From positions 62,001 through 126,000 of the forward strand of contig JACCGJ010023303.1 of assembly GCA_013407085.1 (NCBI GenBank): DNA of 64,000 nt, written 5' to 3'. The DNA is from Atriophallophorus winterbourni (Eukaryota; Platyhelminthes; Trematoda; Plagiorchiida; Microphallidae). Numbering within the stretch: the first letter of the stretch is position 1; each line of letters opens with the position of its first letter. Made by a program: the position numbers and the translations under genes. The notes under the pieces were generated by a model that made no database searches, had not been told where the DNA came from, and saw only the letters and a list, made by a program, of their open reading frames with translations. Shown here piece after piece: positions 11,251 to 22,867 of this stretch.

Positions 11251-13639
11251 ACTATTTAACTAATTTGAACAAATTTAGAGAGAGCTTCCATCGTGTTTGT
11301 AACTGGTTACATTGTTTCTCTGATGCACATTTGAAGTGAACGAAATCTGATGCGAATGAACGCAGTCAAATTCCAGTTCAAATATAGCTCACAAGCTCAC
11401 GAATACGTGATTAAATCAGTTATGCTTCGTCTTATTCCATATCATATAAAATCGGTATCAAGAATACGAATACTCCTGAATAATTATTGTTAGCATCCGC
11501 GTTGAGCGTCAGCCGGACAGATAACTGCCCTTGTCATTTTATTGAAATGTTACATCGTTTACAGTCTCAAAAAGTGAGTTCTTGTTTTATAGTTTGATAC
11601 CGTATGTTAACATCTATGTATTGTCCAGTTAGATATATTGTATGGAACTTGAACCGTGTTCATTTGAGTCTGAATTACGAGGCCGTTTAATGTGCTATGC
11701 GTGTTAGTCTAATATATAAATTTCAGGAATTCAGCAAAACAAATTGGTGGCAAACTTTATGTTTGATTCGGTGTGTTCAATCATTGGCAGTAGCAAAAGA
11801 GAGCATATCATTCAGATGTGCAAGATCCCGATTAAACCCTACGGACTTCGCTTTGAAGATTTATTTTACCGCTAATTTTCTCCATACGATTGTCCGTAAT
11901 TGAATCCGTCATTATAAATTACCTATTTAATTATACAGACCCGTTTGAAATCGCAAACTAGCATCGAAAATTTTATTCAAGCAACGTTGCATTTTTATGC
12001 TTCTGGTAAACCATTTTTCAATCCGTATTGTTTCGCCAATTCAAATATCTGAAATACAAATGGGTTACACGTCAAGAAGGAACCTGGCAAACCACCCACT
12101 CGAAGCTGTCAGGCTACCGCAATGATCATTTGTAAAGTGTCAATTCATGAGACGATAACCTACTGAAAACGTTGTGTGATATTTAGGCTTCGAGCTCCAA
12201 CAAGAACATGTAATCAGCCCCATACAAATCACACACCTATTCAACCCCCGTGGCTGTATTTTTCAATACAACGTCAGAAATGCATAAATCGGATTCTACA
12301 GTTGACATCATTCAAAAGAACAATTCAAAAGGTTCGTGTAGCTGATTGATATTGATGATGATGGCTAATCAATTCCAAATGAACTGCAAGCCGCTATGTT
12401 GAAAGGCGGTTAAGCTTTTTCGTTGAATCCATTTGCCCAAAAACATTTTGACATGAATTATGTGAAAAAGAAAAGATTGCAAAATAAAAATTATAAATTA
12501 TGTATCAAAATACTTAAGTGTTAGAATTTTAAAACCAAATTTTGTTGATCCAATTTATCATTGGTTCGACAAGTAGCCAATGATCATTTTTTATTCAGTA
12601 ATCCGTGTTGCGTAATGTTGATTAGTGATTCTAAATAGAGAACAGACCGCAGTTATCACAGATATAAAGGCCGATCTCCTTCACTAGTTGTTTGAAAGGT
12701 CAACTTCTAGTTCAACTTTATAATCCATTATCTAACACGCTAAACAAACGGAACTATAGAATTCTGTGGGCAAATTGATTATTCCAGTCGAAACACATCA
12801 AGGATATTTGAACCTGAACACTGTTCGTACCGACATCCTTGATCTGACGAAACTTCTGTGTTCAAAAGCGAATTATTACCAAAAACATGCTATAGCCGAT
12901 TCATTGCAAACTTTATTAACATCAAGGATATCTTGCTCGCGCTCCTTCCGTCGTAATCAATCATATTTCCACATTGCACAAGGAGCGAGGTGCAATATTA
13001 AGTGAGATCAATCAATATTATCAAACGAATGGTAGCGTTACATAATTGCAATTGAAATTTTCAAATATTCACATGATACTGCTTTGTTGCTAACAAATAA
13101 GCAACATCGGTTGCATGCGACTTTGAACCAAATCTGATTGTGTAAAATGCCGCTCTCCTAATAGTCGTTCAACTTAAACGAAGATAATCACGCATACCGT
13201 CATTGTATTTCTTTTAGTCACGCCCCACCCTAATATTGACTAGTAAAACAAATAAACATTTGCTTGGAACACATGTTCAAATTATTGAATGTGCTTGGGT
13301 TATCCCTAGCCATAAGCGTGTATTGATCCACAAGTTCATCTGCTATGGAATATGTTTACACATACGCCATGAAACATTTCCTTCAAGCAGAATTTTCACG
13401 AGCTCCGGGAGTTTCAGTTAAACATTGTCTGAAAAATTTTTGGGTTAATGTATTTACGGAAAATAGATAAAAATTCACATGGCAGTCATGTTGCAGAATG
13501 TGTCCCTAATTTATGCTCACCTCGACTGTCGAAATGATGCAACGAGCAAATAATTTAAATTACGAGTAACCGAAATCGTTTAAAGATAACTTTTGATCAA
13601 AGCGAACAGACTAGGGTATAATTAACTACATGCTAAACA

Positions 13640-13990
13640 AGGAGCGCTTGTATGCCACTGTTGGATAAGGCTGGTACGACCAACCTGTTCAAAGCATGTG
13701 TTCAAACACATGTTAAATGGGGTTAAACCCATAACCATGAAACAAAATATTCATTTGCGTGCTTTTCCGTCATTCACACCCCACGAGCGCATGCAGATCC
13801 TGATCTTACTGTCGTGGGGTGTGAATGACGGAAAAGCATACAAATGAATATTTTGTTTCATAACTACATGCTAGTTTATTTAATGATAGTAAGTGAGCAC
13901 AAATAAACTGAGGTGTGCGGATCCTGATCGTACTGGCCCTACATGATGTTTACAAATGACACAAAATCGGTCGTGCTTTGTGTGTGATGG
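13640..13990. repeat. Fold-back repeat, subfamily B, with internal snap-back
   Basis: Begins with the reversed core (CTTGTATGCCACTGTTGGAT, AAGGCTGGTACGACCAACC) at about 13648 and the middle segment with TTAAACCC. It ends with a forward 3' module (GATCCTGATCGTACTGGC..ATCGGTCGTGCTTTGTGTG) at 13919-13985. Between these lies the hairpin at 13738-13860 listed separately. Confidence 0.65.
13738..13860. repeat. Near-perfect inverted repeat, 49-nt arms, 25-nt loop
   Basis: The left arm 13738-13786 begins TGAAACAAAATATTCATTTG and ends CACACCCCACGA. The right arm 13812-13860 begins TCGTGGGGTGTG and ends CAAATGAATATTTTGTTTCA. They pair with only two mismatches (CG against TA near the middle of the arms). 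The loop 13787-13811 holds part of the B 3' module (GCAGATCCTGATCTTACTG). The arm identity is far above that between dispersed copies, so this is a recent snap-back duplication. It would form a very stable cruciform or RNA hairpin. Confidence 0.9.
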
Positions 13991-14084
13991 AATTGCATGC
14001 AAATGAAAAACTTATTCAACCCGAGGTTACTTTGAGTTCCACATAGCTATCATTCTGAAGGCAAACGAGACAAAATAATTCGCG

Positions 14085-14975
14085 ATTTTCGCAAGCAAAG
14101 GCTTTGGGCTGAAAATCAGCATGAGTAAAATCAAAGTCCTTGGTCAAGGGACTGAATCGCCTCCCATCAATGTTGAAAATTGTCAGCTTGTACCAGTACA
14201 TCATTTCACATATTTTGGTTCAACGATTAAGGATAATATCTTGCTAGACACGGAGATGGATAATCGGATTTGAAGAGCAGCTGCCTGAGCAAACGCAAGT
14301 AGACTGTGAATACAAAGATGATGGTATACAGCGCGTGTATGCTAAATGCTTTACTTTACAGCAGCGAGACCTGGGCCATCCACGCAAGACAAGAACGGAA
14401 GCTGAATGCTTTCCAGAAGCATCCGCCGTATCTTAAACATATCGTGGATGGACAAAGTAACGGACGCCGAAGTGATTTCTAAAGCTGGTCTACAGAGCAT
14501 GTTTACCCTTCTACGACAGCGCCGCCTAGACTGGATGGGTCATGTGTACAGAATAGAAAATGGTTGTATTCCAAAATATCTACACCGAGGTTATGTGAAA
14601 TAAGGAAGTCGACAATTGGACAGACCGCCCTTGTGGTACCAAGATACTTGAAAAAGAGATATGAATCTCTCGGCATTGAGCCTACAATTTTTCAAGAGCT
14701 TGCTCTTTACCGCTCGCTTTGGAAGTACTGAGCACTAGTCTTGTCCAAGCTGGTGAAGAGCAGATACAGCTTTTGGATGCTAAATGCTGCCGCCGGCGTG
14801 CAACTGATGCCGATCGACCGAGTACTGTTTAACGCTGTGAGCGCGGCTAGTGAGATTGTCCCTCCCGAATCGGACTGTTTAGTCATTCAAAAAGCCGCGA
14901 AGCATGAAACAATCATGCGCTTGCAATGTACATTCATGGTGGATATCGACCGAAGGAATAAGCCAATGCACACAA
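14085..14975 (+). mobile_element. Endonuclease-RT LINE, 3' half with tail module E
   Basis: Three parts can be read. An RT thumb-like block (SKAFGLKISMSKIKVLGQG, then VHHFTYFGSTI) lies at about 14095-14225. A stop-rich stretch follows to 14400. An open block at 14406-14603 carries the C-terminal signature of this LINE class (RRILNISWMDKVTDAEVISK, LLRQRRLDWMGHVYRIENG). A degraded continuation ends ELALYRSLWKY* at about 14730. Tail module E follows at about 14740-14975, with its own open frame (PIDRVLFNAVSAASEIVPPE). The 5' end, with endonuclease and RT core, is absent. Confidence 0.8.
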
Positions 14976-15517
14976 AACAGGTTTATTATAAAATAATTTT
15001 GAGTAGGTCGCTGTAAATCCTCAAACTAAAATTTAGAATCAGTTGTTTAGTTGCGATAGTTTTGCCAAAAATTTCACAGTCTTTTTCAATCTATAGATGG
15101 CTTATAGCAGGATAGACTGCGAGCATACAGGTTTATTGTGACGTGCATGTAGGAAGTTCGATAAATGTTTGTGCTTGTATTTATTACAATAATGTGAATC
15201 TTTCATGTAATTATAAGTGCTATTCAATTCCGTTATTCACGTAGCTCTGTCTTTCGATTTTACTTGATTTTAATTTACTGTACTTTAAAGAAGCAGCAAA
15301 TGCGGTTTGTGTGCTACATTTAATGCTGAATTTTGATTGGCCCGGATGTTTAGAAATCTATCCCAACGCATCTATCGCTTCCCCTCGACACTGTCGACCA
15401 ATCAAAAACATGCATTCCCATGGGGTTCATCATTTATGTCCAGCGTAAAAGACATGGTGACAATCTCTTCTCCGTTCACTTTGTGGACCAGGTCAGTGTG
15501 TGGTAAAATATTCACTA

Positions 15518-16232
15518 ATGTCCAAACCAGATCTGGAGAAGTTCAACTGCACATTTCTCAAGGAAAAACTCTGCTTTGATTCACAAGATAAATGTCACGA
15601 TATATTTGAAAGTTTCTATGAACCGGCAGCTATGACTGTCACATACGTCAGAACCCCGAATCCAATGATGATTCAAGACGATTCCCCTGACATAGTTCAT
15701 AATAATTTTACTCAAAATATTTTACCAATGGCTACATGGCCCCGAGATTTACATACACCAAACCAGCCAAGCAATTCTACGAGAGGGTGCCGAAAATTAT
15801 CTCATGTGTATGATGCTGTATATTCATCGCACGTAATGCACAAGGATATCGCCCATTCCAATCAAAAGTTTTCTTACCGAACTCAAGACAAGACAACGCC
15901 GCTGGGTATGCCTTATGGAACAAGTCTTCCAGGATCGATCACTTTTCCTTCTAATGATCATATGAAACTTTTCAATACACGGCAACAATCACGTTCACCT
16001 ATAAACTGCTACCATTCCGACTGGGAATCAAGCTTACAGGCTATGGAAACGGCAGAATCTAGTGGCAGTCCTGAGGATTTCCAGGAATCCTTTACGCAAT
16101 CTGGCTGTGGAACGATTTCGGGTGATCTTATACATAAATATGAACGACACAACGGACACTTCTGGTCTGATTGCCATTTATCTTCCCATATAAAGTACAT
16201 GGCGGATACGTTCAATCCAAATATCAAAAATG
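15518..16232 (+). CDS. Meox-class homeobox gene, exon 1 (N-terminal region)
   Basis: The first ATG of this open frame is at 15518 (MSKPDLEKFNCTFLKEKLCF). An in-frame TGA lies upstream at 15458, so the exon most likely holds the translation start, unless an upstream exon joins at CCAG near 15490. It encodes 238 residues plus one base and ends at G|GTTAGT. The peptide is Ser-, Pro- and His-rich and apparently unstructured, typical of the region before a homeodomain. No hexapeptide or other short conserved motif was recognised. The family function (Meox/Mox: mesoderm and muscle patterning transcription factors in the nucleus) comes from the homeodomain in the next two exons. The gene symbol is left blank because orthology was not tested. 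Confidence 0.75.
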
Positions 16233-16927
16233 GTTAGTCAATTTAAACATTTTTGTAATTTTGTAGTTGAAATATCTCTCGGTAGAAATAGCTAGATTAT
16301 GTGAAGCTGCCGGTAAGTCGTCAACTATTTATAAGACAAATATAAGGATAGAAAACTGAGTCTTTCATTCTCTTTCGCTGAACATGTTTTATCATTGTAC
16401 TTGTAGACATGAACTTGTATTTGTAGACCGAGGATACGAGTTGTTACTGTCAGTTGTCCTATAAAAACAATAAGTGATACAACATATACAATATATGTAA
16501 AAGCATACATTGCTAAATAAAAAAAAACAGCCAATGATGAACTTAAAAAGAAAAAGCGTAAATACCGGGAATGTCGCAAAGAAAATACCATGCATAAATA
16601 TATGTACAACGTGATTGATCGCTTAGTCCGTGCTAGCGTTCTTCAACGAGAACCTCCAATGTTACTACTTGTGCAATAGCTACTGTTTTTTCAACTGTAT
16701 AGATAAATTCCTATCTTATAAGAAGGACCATTACAAAATATGAAGACAAGTTGACGAATATGACTTTCAAGTCGGTTAAGGTTTAAATAAAAATAGCAGT
16801 GCCTAAAAATTAGTGTAACTACTGCTAACCTATTTATTTTATGAAGTTTAAATCGTCAGTGACTTTATCACCACAATGCTGCGAGGTTAATCCACATGAA
16901 ACTTAAAAATTATAAAACATTTTCCAG
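16233..16927 (+). other. Meox-class gene intron 1
   Basis: 695-nt intron between GTTAGT and TTTTCCAG. Both flanking exons keep one continuous frame (G plus CA gives Ala). Nothing else is recognised. The hydrophobic minus-strand open frames at 16325-16609 look like AT-rich chance frames. Confidence 0.6.
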
Positions 16928-17412
16928 CAAGTGAATCCTCGACATTCACAAACGGTTACGTTGATATTCTTCGGAGAATCCCTCCATCATTTGAACCCTA
17001 TTTCCCGGCTGTTCAACAACCATCTAATTGGAGAACGGAAATGCCTTTCCTAGTCAGAGAAAGACGGAAGTCGCCATCCGATTCAGTGCCATGTAACTTT
17101 ACAAAGAACTCACAAGATAATAAACGCTTACCGCTTGGCCAAATCTGCAAAGAGCTAATTTCTACAGATCAGTCAGAAAAACATTCACTCAAGACCGAAT
17201 CAGAACAAACAGACGAATGGGAACTGGGTCATGAACTTCCTGAAGATCGCGTGGATTTGAATTTAACCGCTCAAGGGAGACCAAGAAAAGAACGAACAGC
17301 CTTCACGAGATTACAAATCAACGAGCTTGAAAGGGAATTCGCTAGTCATAGTTATTTAACCCGTTTAAGGAGATACGAAATATCAGTGGCGTTGAACCTA
17401 TCAGAAAGACAG
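16928..17412 (+). CDS. Meox-class homeobox gene, exon 2 (first 44 homeodomain residues)
   Basis: Starts after TTTTCCAG in the phase left by exon 1 and runs 161 full codons to a Q codon before GTATGT. The first two thirds are a charged linker. From 17281 the homeodomain begins: P1, then [19 protein letters not shown], then [20 protein letters not shown] up to Q44. RKERTAFT, the LEREF helix and the [10 protein letters not shown] block are the Meox/Mox signature within ANTP-class homeodomains. R5 and F8 are present, as expected for DNA binding. The split after residue 44 is the classical 44/45 homeobox intron site. Confidence 0.9.
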
Positions 17413-17789
17413 GTATGTGTGCGTTGAGAATATTAACACATTTTTGTTTATTTCACCCGACGTTTAATCGTTAACTTAGTTGAACTCGAATTAATGGAGT
17501 TCGCTTGTTACAATGTTCGTCAGATCGATGTTTCTCACTGTTTACATTTCAGTAATAAAATATGTTTATTGTACTTTACATGTCGTATATTGTGTTTCGT
17601 TTCTCAGTATACACAGTACAGATTATAATCCTATATATGACGATAAGCAGTGATGAACCAATAACAATGTGTATCAACGGGAAGATTCCATATCTGAATG
17701 GAAAATGTCTCGCTAAACATAGCAAAAAGCCAGAAATATGTTGGGGTTTGTAAGTGCTTGGGATGTAAGCAACAAACTTTGATAATCTA

Positions 17790-18005
17790 TGAACGCCTCA
17801 AGTACATGACCGGAAATCATGAGCTGATTCTGTATTTAAACATCGTGGTTTGTTGTACGAAAATTATAAGCCAGTGGCTTCCAATTCTAACTTTGTTTAC
17901 CACTTTTCCACTGTAACATGGCTCACTGAAAGTAATCTTACTGTCTCCATTTGATGCCTGCAAACAGCTACAAACGGTTGTGGTGTGTATGTGTGGGGGA
18001 TGTGT
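17790..18005 (+). repeat. Fold-back repeat, subfamily A
   Basis: Reads CTGATTCTGTATTTAAACATCG, then a CCAGTGGC core, TTTGTTTACCACTTTTCCAC, AATCTTACTGTCTCCATTTG and CAAACGGTTGTGGTGTG with GGGGGATGTG at the end. These are the ordered landmarks of subfamily A. Confidence 0.65.
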
Positions 18006-18989
18006 GTAACTCAATTCGATTCAGCTTTACAGAAAAAATAAGAAAATTGTGGAAAATAAGAACAACGTAACAAACTAACTGAACGGTTCGAGAATCAAGT
18101 AAAAATCCAATTGACAGGAATTGTTTTCGTTTGCACAGTGGAATGGGCCCGCAGGTTTAGTTACCTTCGATGTATCGGTTAAGAGCCAAAAAGGTGTCAA
18201 GAATTTTCTTACACATGATTTGATTTAATGAGCTCACAATATACTCAGGTAGATTGTTCCACGTAAACGCAAACTCTACAGTTGAGTCATGAGTAAGGTA
18301 GTGTAAGAGTCAATATATGAGACCTTGTCTTATATGAGCCCCGTAGATTAAATAAGCATTGCAAAAGGCAATTTACGTTAGTCTGAATGTTGTATGTCAA
18401 AATCAAATCCCCTAGGATAAGACAACGTGAATAATAATAAGTTTAGGCTTACGATGTGCTCATAGTAAGGTTTCCGGCTGAATCCAGCGACATGGTTTGT
18501 AGCTCGATGGTCAAATTTTACTTTGTTAATATTCAACAATTTACACTTGGTCCCAATCATCATAATTCAGACACCGCACATTATCGAGAAAAAGTTTCTA
18601 ATGCCTATAAGATCCTTATAGCTGTCAAAGTTGTTCTCGGAAGACAGGATGTAGTAAACGTTATCTTGATTTAACATTCACCGATTTCAAAAATCAAATT
18701 TTTTTTTTACCCTCACATTTCGTATCGTTATAATGCCTTGCAAATCGTGGCGTTAGGTGTTGAACGTACATGCATCACTCTGTTCACCTCGCTTGAGTGC
18801 CGACAGATCTAAAATAGCCGAAATAATTTCAAAGGACCATAGAGAAATATCAGTAAATTAAGTGATTTTAAAACATTTTTCGCCCTCTTGAGCCTCACAA
18901 AACTGTAGCTCTAGCATGGTTTTAAAATATATCGATAATATGCAACCGCTTCGAAGAATAATGTTCCTATCCATTTATTCACCTTTAAT

Positions 18990-19045
18990 TTGTTGTCCTC
19001 CGTCGGTCGATGTCGACCATGGATGTACATCACAATCGCAATCGC
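18990..19045 (-). mobile_element. LINE tail module E, 3' fragment
   Basis: Plus-strand CCTCCGTCGGTCGATGTCGA followed by CCATGGATGTACATCAC is the reverse complement of the most conserved end of module E (GTACATCCATGGTCGACATC, GACCGAAGGAGG). Only the end is preserved. Confidence 0.65.
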
Positions 19046-19938
19046 CTTTAGTAAATTATAAATTATTGCACATATAATGTTGCTTGCAAAATTTCCAGCA
19101 AAATAAATAATCTCTAAATACCGTGCATAAAAACAACAGATATCATAACTGAATACTATTTTCAAGAAAATGTGTCATCGATTCAAGAAAGAGAACATTT
19201 GAAATATTGTGAAACCTACAGTTGCTATTCCCTCAGGGACCGAGCTAGTAACCGTCTAAAATAAACCGGATTCTGACAACATTTGGGGTTTGTGTGTGAT
19301 GGTGAAAAAACACGTCTCGCCTATTTTGACGACACCTGGATCAACCCGATAGGGAAAACTTGTTCGTCCTCAGAGTGATACGGATTCAACCCCCTTACCC
19401 CCGCGCAAACAACAAGTTGCCAACATTCGCGTGTACCATCATAGACTGGAGTTACCAGGGTTACAGTTGGGGGAATGTGAACACAGAAGTCTGTAACTTA
19501 TGGAAAACCATGCACTGTCCATACTGTAGACAAAGATCAAGGAGAGGTCGAATGCGTACTATTTTGAAAGAAAGATTCTGTCGAAAATGGAATTTGCTTT
19601 TTTGAATTTGTCCTATTATGAGCTAAACCACAGTAACCTATCACGGGTGAAGAATGAGTTTATTTCTCGAAAAACATTCTAATGGTTGAAGTTAGTAGTA
19701 AAATGTTATATTTAATTTTTCGTTGTGCATTGTTGCAACGAACGCACGTTATTATTTAGAATGTGCCGTTATCCACTTACGAAACTACAATCCCGAACTA
19801 TTTGTGATATAAATACACTAAACTTTACGGAAATTCAATAATTTGATAATACCGGATGAAATCCATCATCCATGAACCCACGTAGACCTCTTCGATTTGG
19901 AGTAGCATCGAAGATTTAGTTATACGATTAAAGCGATT

Positions 19939-19944
19939 TTTATT
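19939..19944 (-). terminator. Possible poly(A) signal of the minus-strand candidate exon
   Basis: AATAAA on the minus strand, 7 bases after the TAG at 19952. Unusually close to the stop, so weak support. Confidence 0.25.
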
Positions 19945-19951
19945 ACTGAAA

Positions 19952-20212
19952 CTAAATAAGATTGTATAATTTTTCTAACGGCCGTGGCGACAGACGATTA
20001 GACCTTAGAGTTTCAATGAGACTGTCTAAGTGCGAACCTGACAGTGTTGCACATTTCAGAATCCAGTTTCCCCAATCATAGCAGTTGTAAATCGGGTACC
20101 GACAATATTTGAAAATTTTGCCTTGAAAGTCTGTAACCTTCATCAGTGGAGGAATACCCACCAACTGGACAGCTTCCCTTAAATAAACACCGTATCCCCA
20201 GGCCACAACGGC
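19952..20212 (-). CDS. Candidate terminal exon of an unrecognised minus-strand gene
   Basis: After a strong acceptor (minus strand TCTTTTTATATTTTATCAG) a frame of 86 residues begins AVVAWGYGVYLREAVQLVGI, runs through a YCRYPIYNCYDWGNWILKC block, and ends RPLEKLYNLI with TAG. The residue mix (Trp, Tyr, Cys, Gly in good proportion) resembles real globular or membrane protein. I do not recognise the family. No upstream exon was found between it and the 3' end of the RhoGAP gene at 22896. It lies antisense inside the intron that splits the Meox homeobox. It could also be a retrocopy fragment. Confidence 0.35.
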   Translation of the reverse strand, partial: AVVAWGYGVYLREAVQLVGIPPLMKVTDFQGKIFKYCRYPIYNCYDWGNWILKCATLSGSHLDSLIETLRSNRLSPRPLEKLYNLI

Positions 20213-20723
20213 CTGATAAAATATAAAAAGATTCTGCATATCCACTTATAAAATTTCCATTTTTCTGATAGAACTCTTTATTTTAAATATCTAAATATTG
20301 GATCAATTGTAAAGTATCGATATGCTTGAACAAAATAGTTTGACGCTTGTGATTTTAAATTAATTATACCGATGATAATTCGTTTAGTGCCTACAATATT
20401 CCCCCAGAAATAAAATAACGAATGAATAATAATATAACAAGGAAAATGATCAAATTTTACGAGTCAAGCGTTCTGGACTTTCAACGTGGTACGTTTATTT
20501 TCCTGCGTTTGAACAGTGCAAACCTAAAACGTTCAGCTTTGCTTATTCTTCTTCTGATAATCACGACATACTGACCCGCGTGAATAATATGCGATCAGCC
20601 TCGTGGTTTGTACGGTAGAAACTTTCACCAATTACTCCCACAAAATGTCAATCATCACTGTTAGTTATTAATTGAAATTTTTAATAAATTAATAGTGCGT
20701 GTGGTAAATTTTCTTTCATCCAG

Positions 20724-20772
20724 GTCAAAGTTTGGTTCCAAAACCGAAGAATGAAATACAAACGCATGAAAG
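20724..20772 (+). CDS. Meox-class homeobox gene, exon 3 (homeodomain residues 45-60)
   Basis: A 49-nt microexon after CTTTCATCCAG encodes VKVWFQNRRMKYKRMK and the first base of a further codon, ending before GTGAGT. It completes recognition helix 3: W48, F49, Q50, N51 and R53 are all present, so DNA binding should be intact with the usual Q50 specificity. Residue 56 is Tyr where Meox and most ANTP-class proteins have Trp. The exon ends exactly after homeodomain residue 60, in phase 1, so at least one more coding exon follows. Confidence 0.9.
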
Positions 20773-20939
20773 GTGAGTTACTTCTCTCGAAATAACATGC
20801 TCACCAGTTGTTTGGTTTCTAATCTCCATTTTTACTTGGTAAAACGAGTACACTTAATAAAATCCTACTAATTCAAATCGATCGAGCATTCCATATTCCA
20901 AACACGATGTTGGCATCATTCGGTTGATGATGGCAACGG

Positions 20940-21140
20940 ATTGATATCACATGCGTATGCTGGTTTCATGATCCACAGCATTTCGTCTTATTCGATTCGG
21001 GAGGAAAAGTCACTCCGGCAGCGCTCACAACGATAAGCAGACTTGGCCGATTGGTGTCAGTTGCATGCTAACCGCGTAAGCTACGAATAGCAACCGCTAG
21101 TAGTATATGCTATTCCTCATCTTGTAGATGTCGATCTATA
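20940..21140 (-). mobile_element. LINE tail module E, reversed, degraded
   Basis: The plus strand reads CATGATCCACAGCATTTCGT, GATTCGGGAGGAAAAGTCAC and GCAGCGCTCACAACGATAAG, then CTTGGCCGATTGGTGTCAG. These are the reverse complements of the ordered E landmarks in the 14.8 and 37.1 kb copies. Confidence 0.55.
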
Positions 21141-22861
21141 AAATGCCCTTAAAGTGAGCTCAAAATATCAAGTTCTTCTGGACTCATATGGCGAATGTTG
21201 AAGCCCTCATATCTGTTTTGCAAACGTGTTTGTACCGAATGTACGGCAGACTAGCATATACATTATCATACCGAATTTTATGTGGTGTATGCGAGGATTA
21301 TTTCAGTTTGCATTCACGACGTAATCGAATTGTTGAAATATTAATTTCAAAGTGTGTTCGTCGAGGACTTACGGTAACTCAGGCAACACGTCAAACCATC
21401 TTAAACAAACCATTCAATTTGCAATAAGTTCAGAATCGGTAATTAAACAACGACACTGAGGAACTGATTTCGCATTCAGATCAAACTTATTTTTATACTT
21501 ATAAACACTAGTGAAATCGTGTCTGATATCACATTTAAGTCACACGTCAAACATACATTTCGATACGGGTCATACAATGAACCTCTGAGGTAAAATACAG
21601 AATAACCACTTGACTGATGTGAACAAAGCACTATATGAAATCAACGATGTGAATTTACGAAACTTTGTTTATTAATCCGGGTTTAGACAGTATCAATTTA
21701 ACGAGCAGATTGTTTGCATGACAACCCCATGATTTTAAAAAAATTAAGCCTTTCGAAATTAAACTGCAAGGTAATATTGCAGAATTTGGACACACGACCA
21801 ATTATTTGAAACCAGAATACAACAAACTGAAAATCACCGTTAAAATTATGATAGAAAGAGAGTAGCAATTTTGTATGAAAATCAGAACATCTCACGGCGC
21901 ACTAAAACGTTTCCTTTGACACATTTTGTCTTGTACCACTTAATTTAACCCGAAATATGTTCAATAATTTACTAAATATCTGCTCTTTATTCTCGTCGCG
22001 CTGCCTACGGAATATTTAGTCGGGTCGAAATGTTGTGCTTCCCTGATTCTCGATATAAAGCAACTGATCTCGAATAAATGTGCTGTATGAAATCACCAGG
22101 TGGGGATAGTAAAATCAGCCAGAATATTCCACTTCACACTCACATTTCTATTAAGTCGCCATAACCCACAATCTTTTCATGCTGCATACGGAAACATGAA
22201 TGTATCTGTCTCGAGTAAACCGTTAACAAAGACACCTTACAAGAAAAGAAATAGACCACCTCTAGTGTTGCACCACTTCCGTACCTATGCTTGAGAGTAA
22301 CTAGCAGTCCTTTCATTCAATAGGAAACTAGGGCGATAAAATAGTTTTATCTGTCTTTTTGATGCCGAAAAAAACTGATGAGCTCGTCAAATGGTGCTAA
22401 AATTGTCTGGCACTTCTTCACAAATTTGTTTCAATGTGATATTCCTGGTTTTGATGAATCGTTAGTTTATAGTGAGGATATTTAAACCCGTGTATCTAAA
22501 AGACGATTGTATGTAATCTCGGGCTAATAGAATTGATCGGCTCAATCATAGTGATAAAAACGTCGGGCATAAACATGTGTCCAAACTCCAGACGAGCTAT
22601 CATCTGTCGTCTAAGCAAGCTACACTAAACATTCATTTTTGCTCTCTTCAACATCACCGAAACCACCAGCAGTCTAGAAATGTAACACTGCTTTATCAAT
22701 ACAGTGCCGTGCAGTTTAGGTTTTTAAACATTTGTCAAAGACCATCTTTCAGACCAGTATAGTGCTGACATTGTGTTGTTGAATAAGAGAGCTTCCATCA
22801 TACGATTTACATCAACAACAATTTGAAATATTCAGATAAAAATTAATGTATTATGTGTCTT

Positions 22862-22867
22862 TTTAAT
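22862..22867 (-). terminator. Possible variant poly(A) signal (ATTAAA) of the RhoGAP-START gene
   Basis: ATTAAA on the minus strand about 30 bases after the TAA at 22896. This is the common variant hexamer and is only suggestive. Confidence 0.25.

Larger units (their letters stand above)
8194..15517. other. Intergenic region without a confirmed gene
   Basis: Contains fold-back subfamily B copies (9125-9190 fragment, 10637-11035, 13640-13990), LINE tail module E (11055-11250) and an endonuclease-RT LINE 3' half (14085-14975). An AT-rich tract lies at 10400-10445. Two weak exon candidates lie on the plus strand. One is 12760-13001, open after an ATAG and ending before GTGAGA, with peptide ILDLTKLLCSKANYYQKH. 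The other is 13217-13421, which follows the strong acceptor TTTCTTTTAG and ends in TAA. I could not join them to anything. Confidence 0.4.
17413..20723 (+). other. Meox-class gene intron 2, inside the homeobox
   Basis: 3.3 kb intron from GTATGT to CTTTCATCCAG. It holds a fold-back subfamily A copy (about 17790-18005), a reversed fragment of LINE tail E (18990-19045) and a minus-strand candidate terminal exon (19952-20212). Other open frames here are not supported. Confidence 0.6.

Noticed and set aside
15500..15517. Translation start at the GTG at 15500 of the Meox-class gene
   Set aside because: GTG is not a plausible eukaryotic start here. The next in-frame ATG at 15518 is used instead.
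16325..16609. Hydrophobic minus-strand frames in Meox intron 1
   Set aside because: Phe/Tyr/Ile-rich composition is what AT-rich non-coding sequence gives, with no splice sites or homology.
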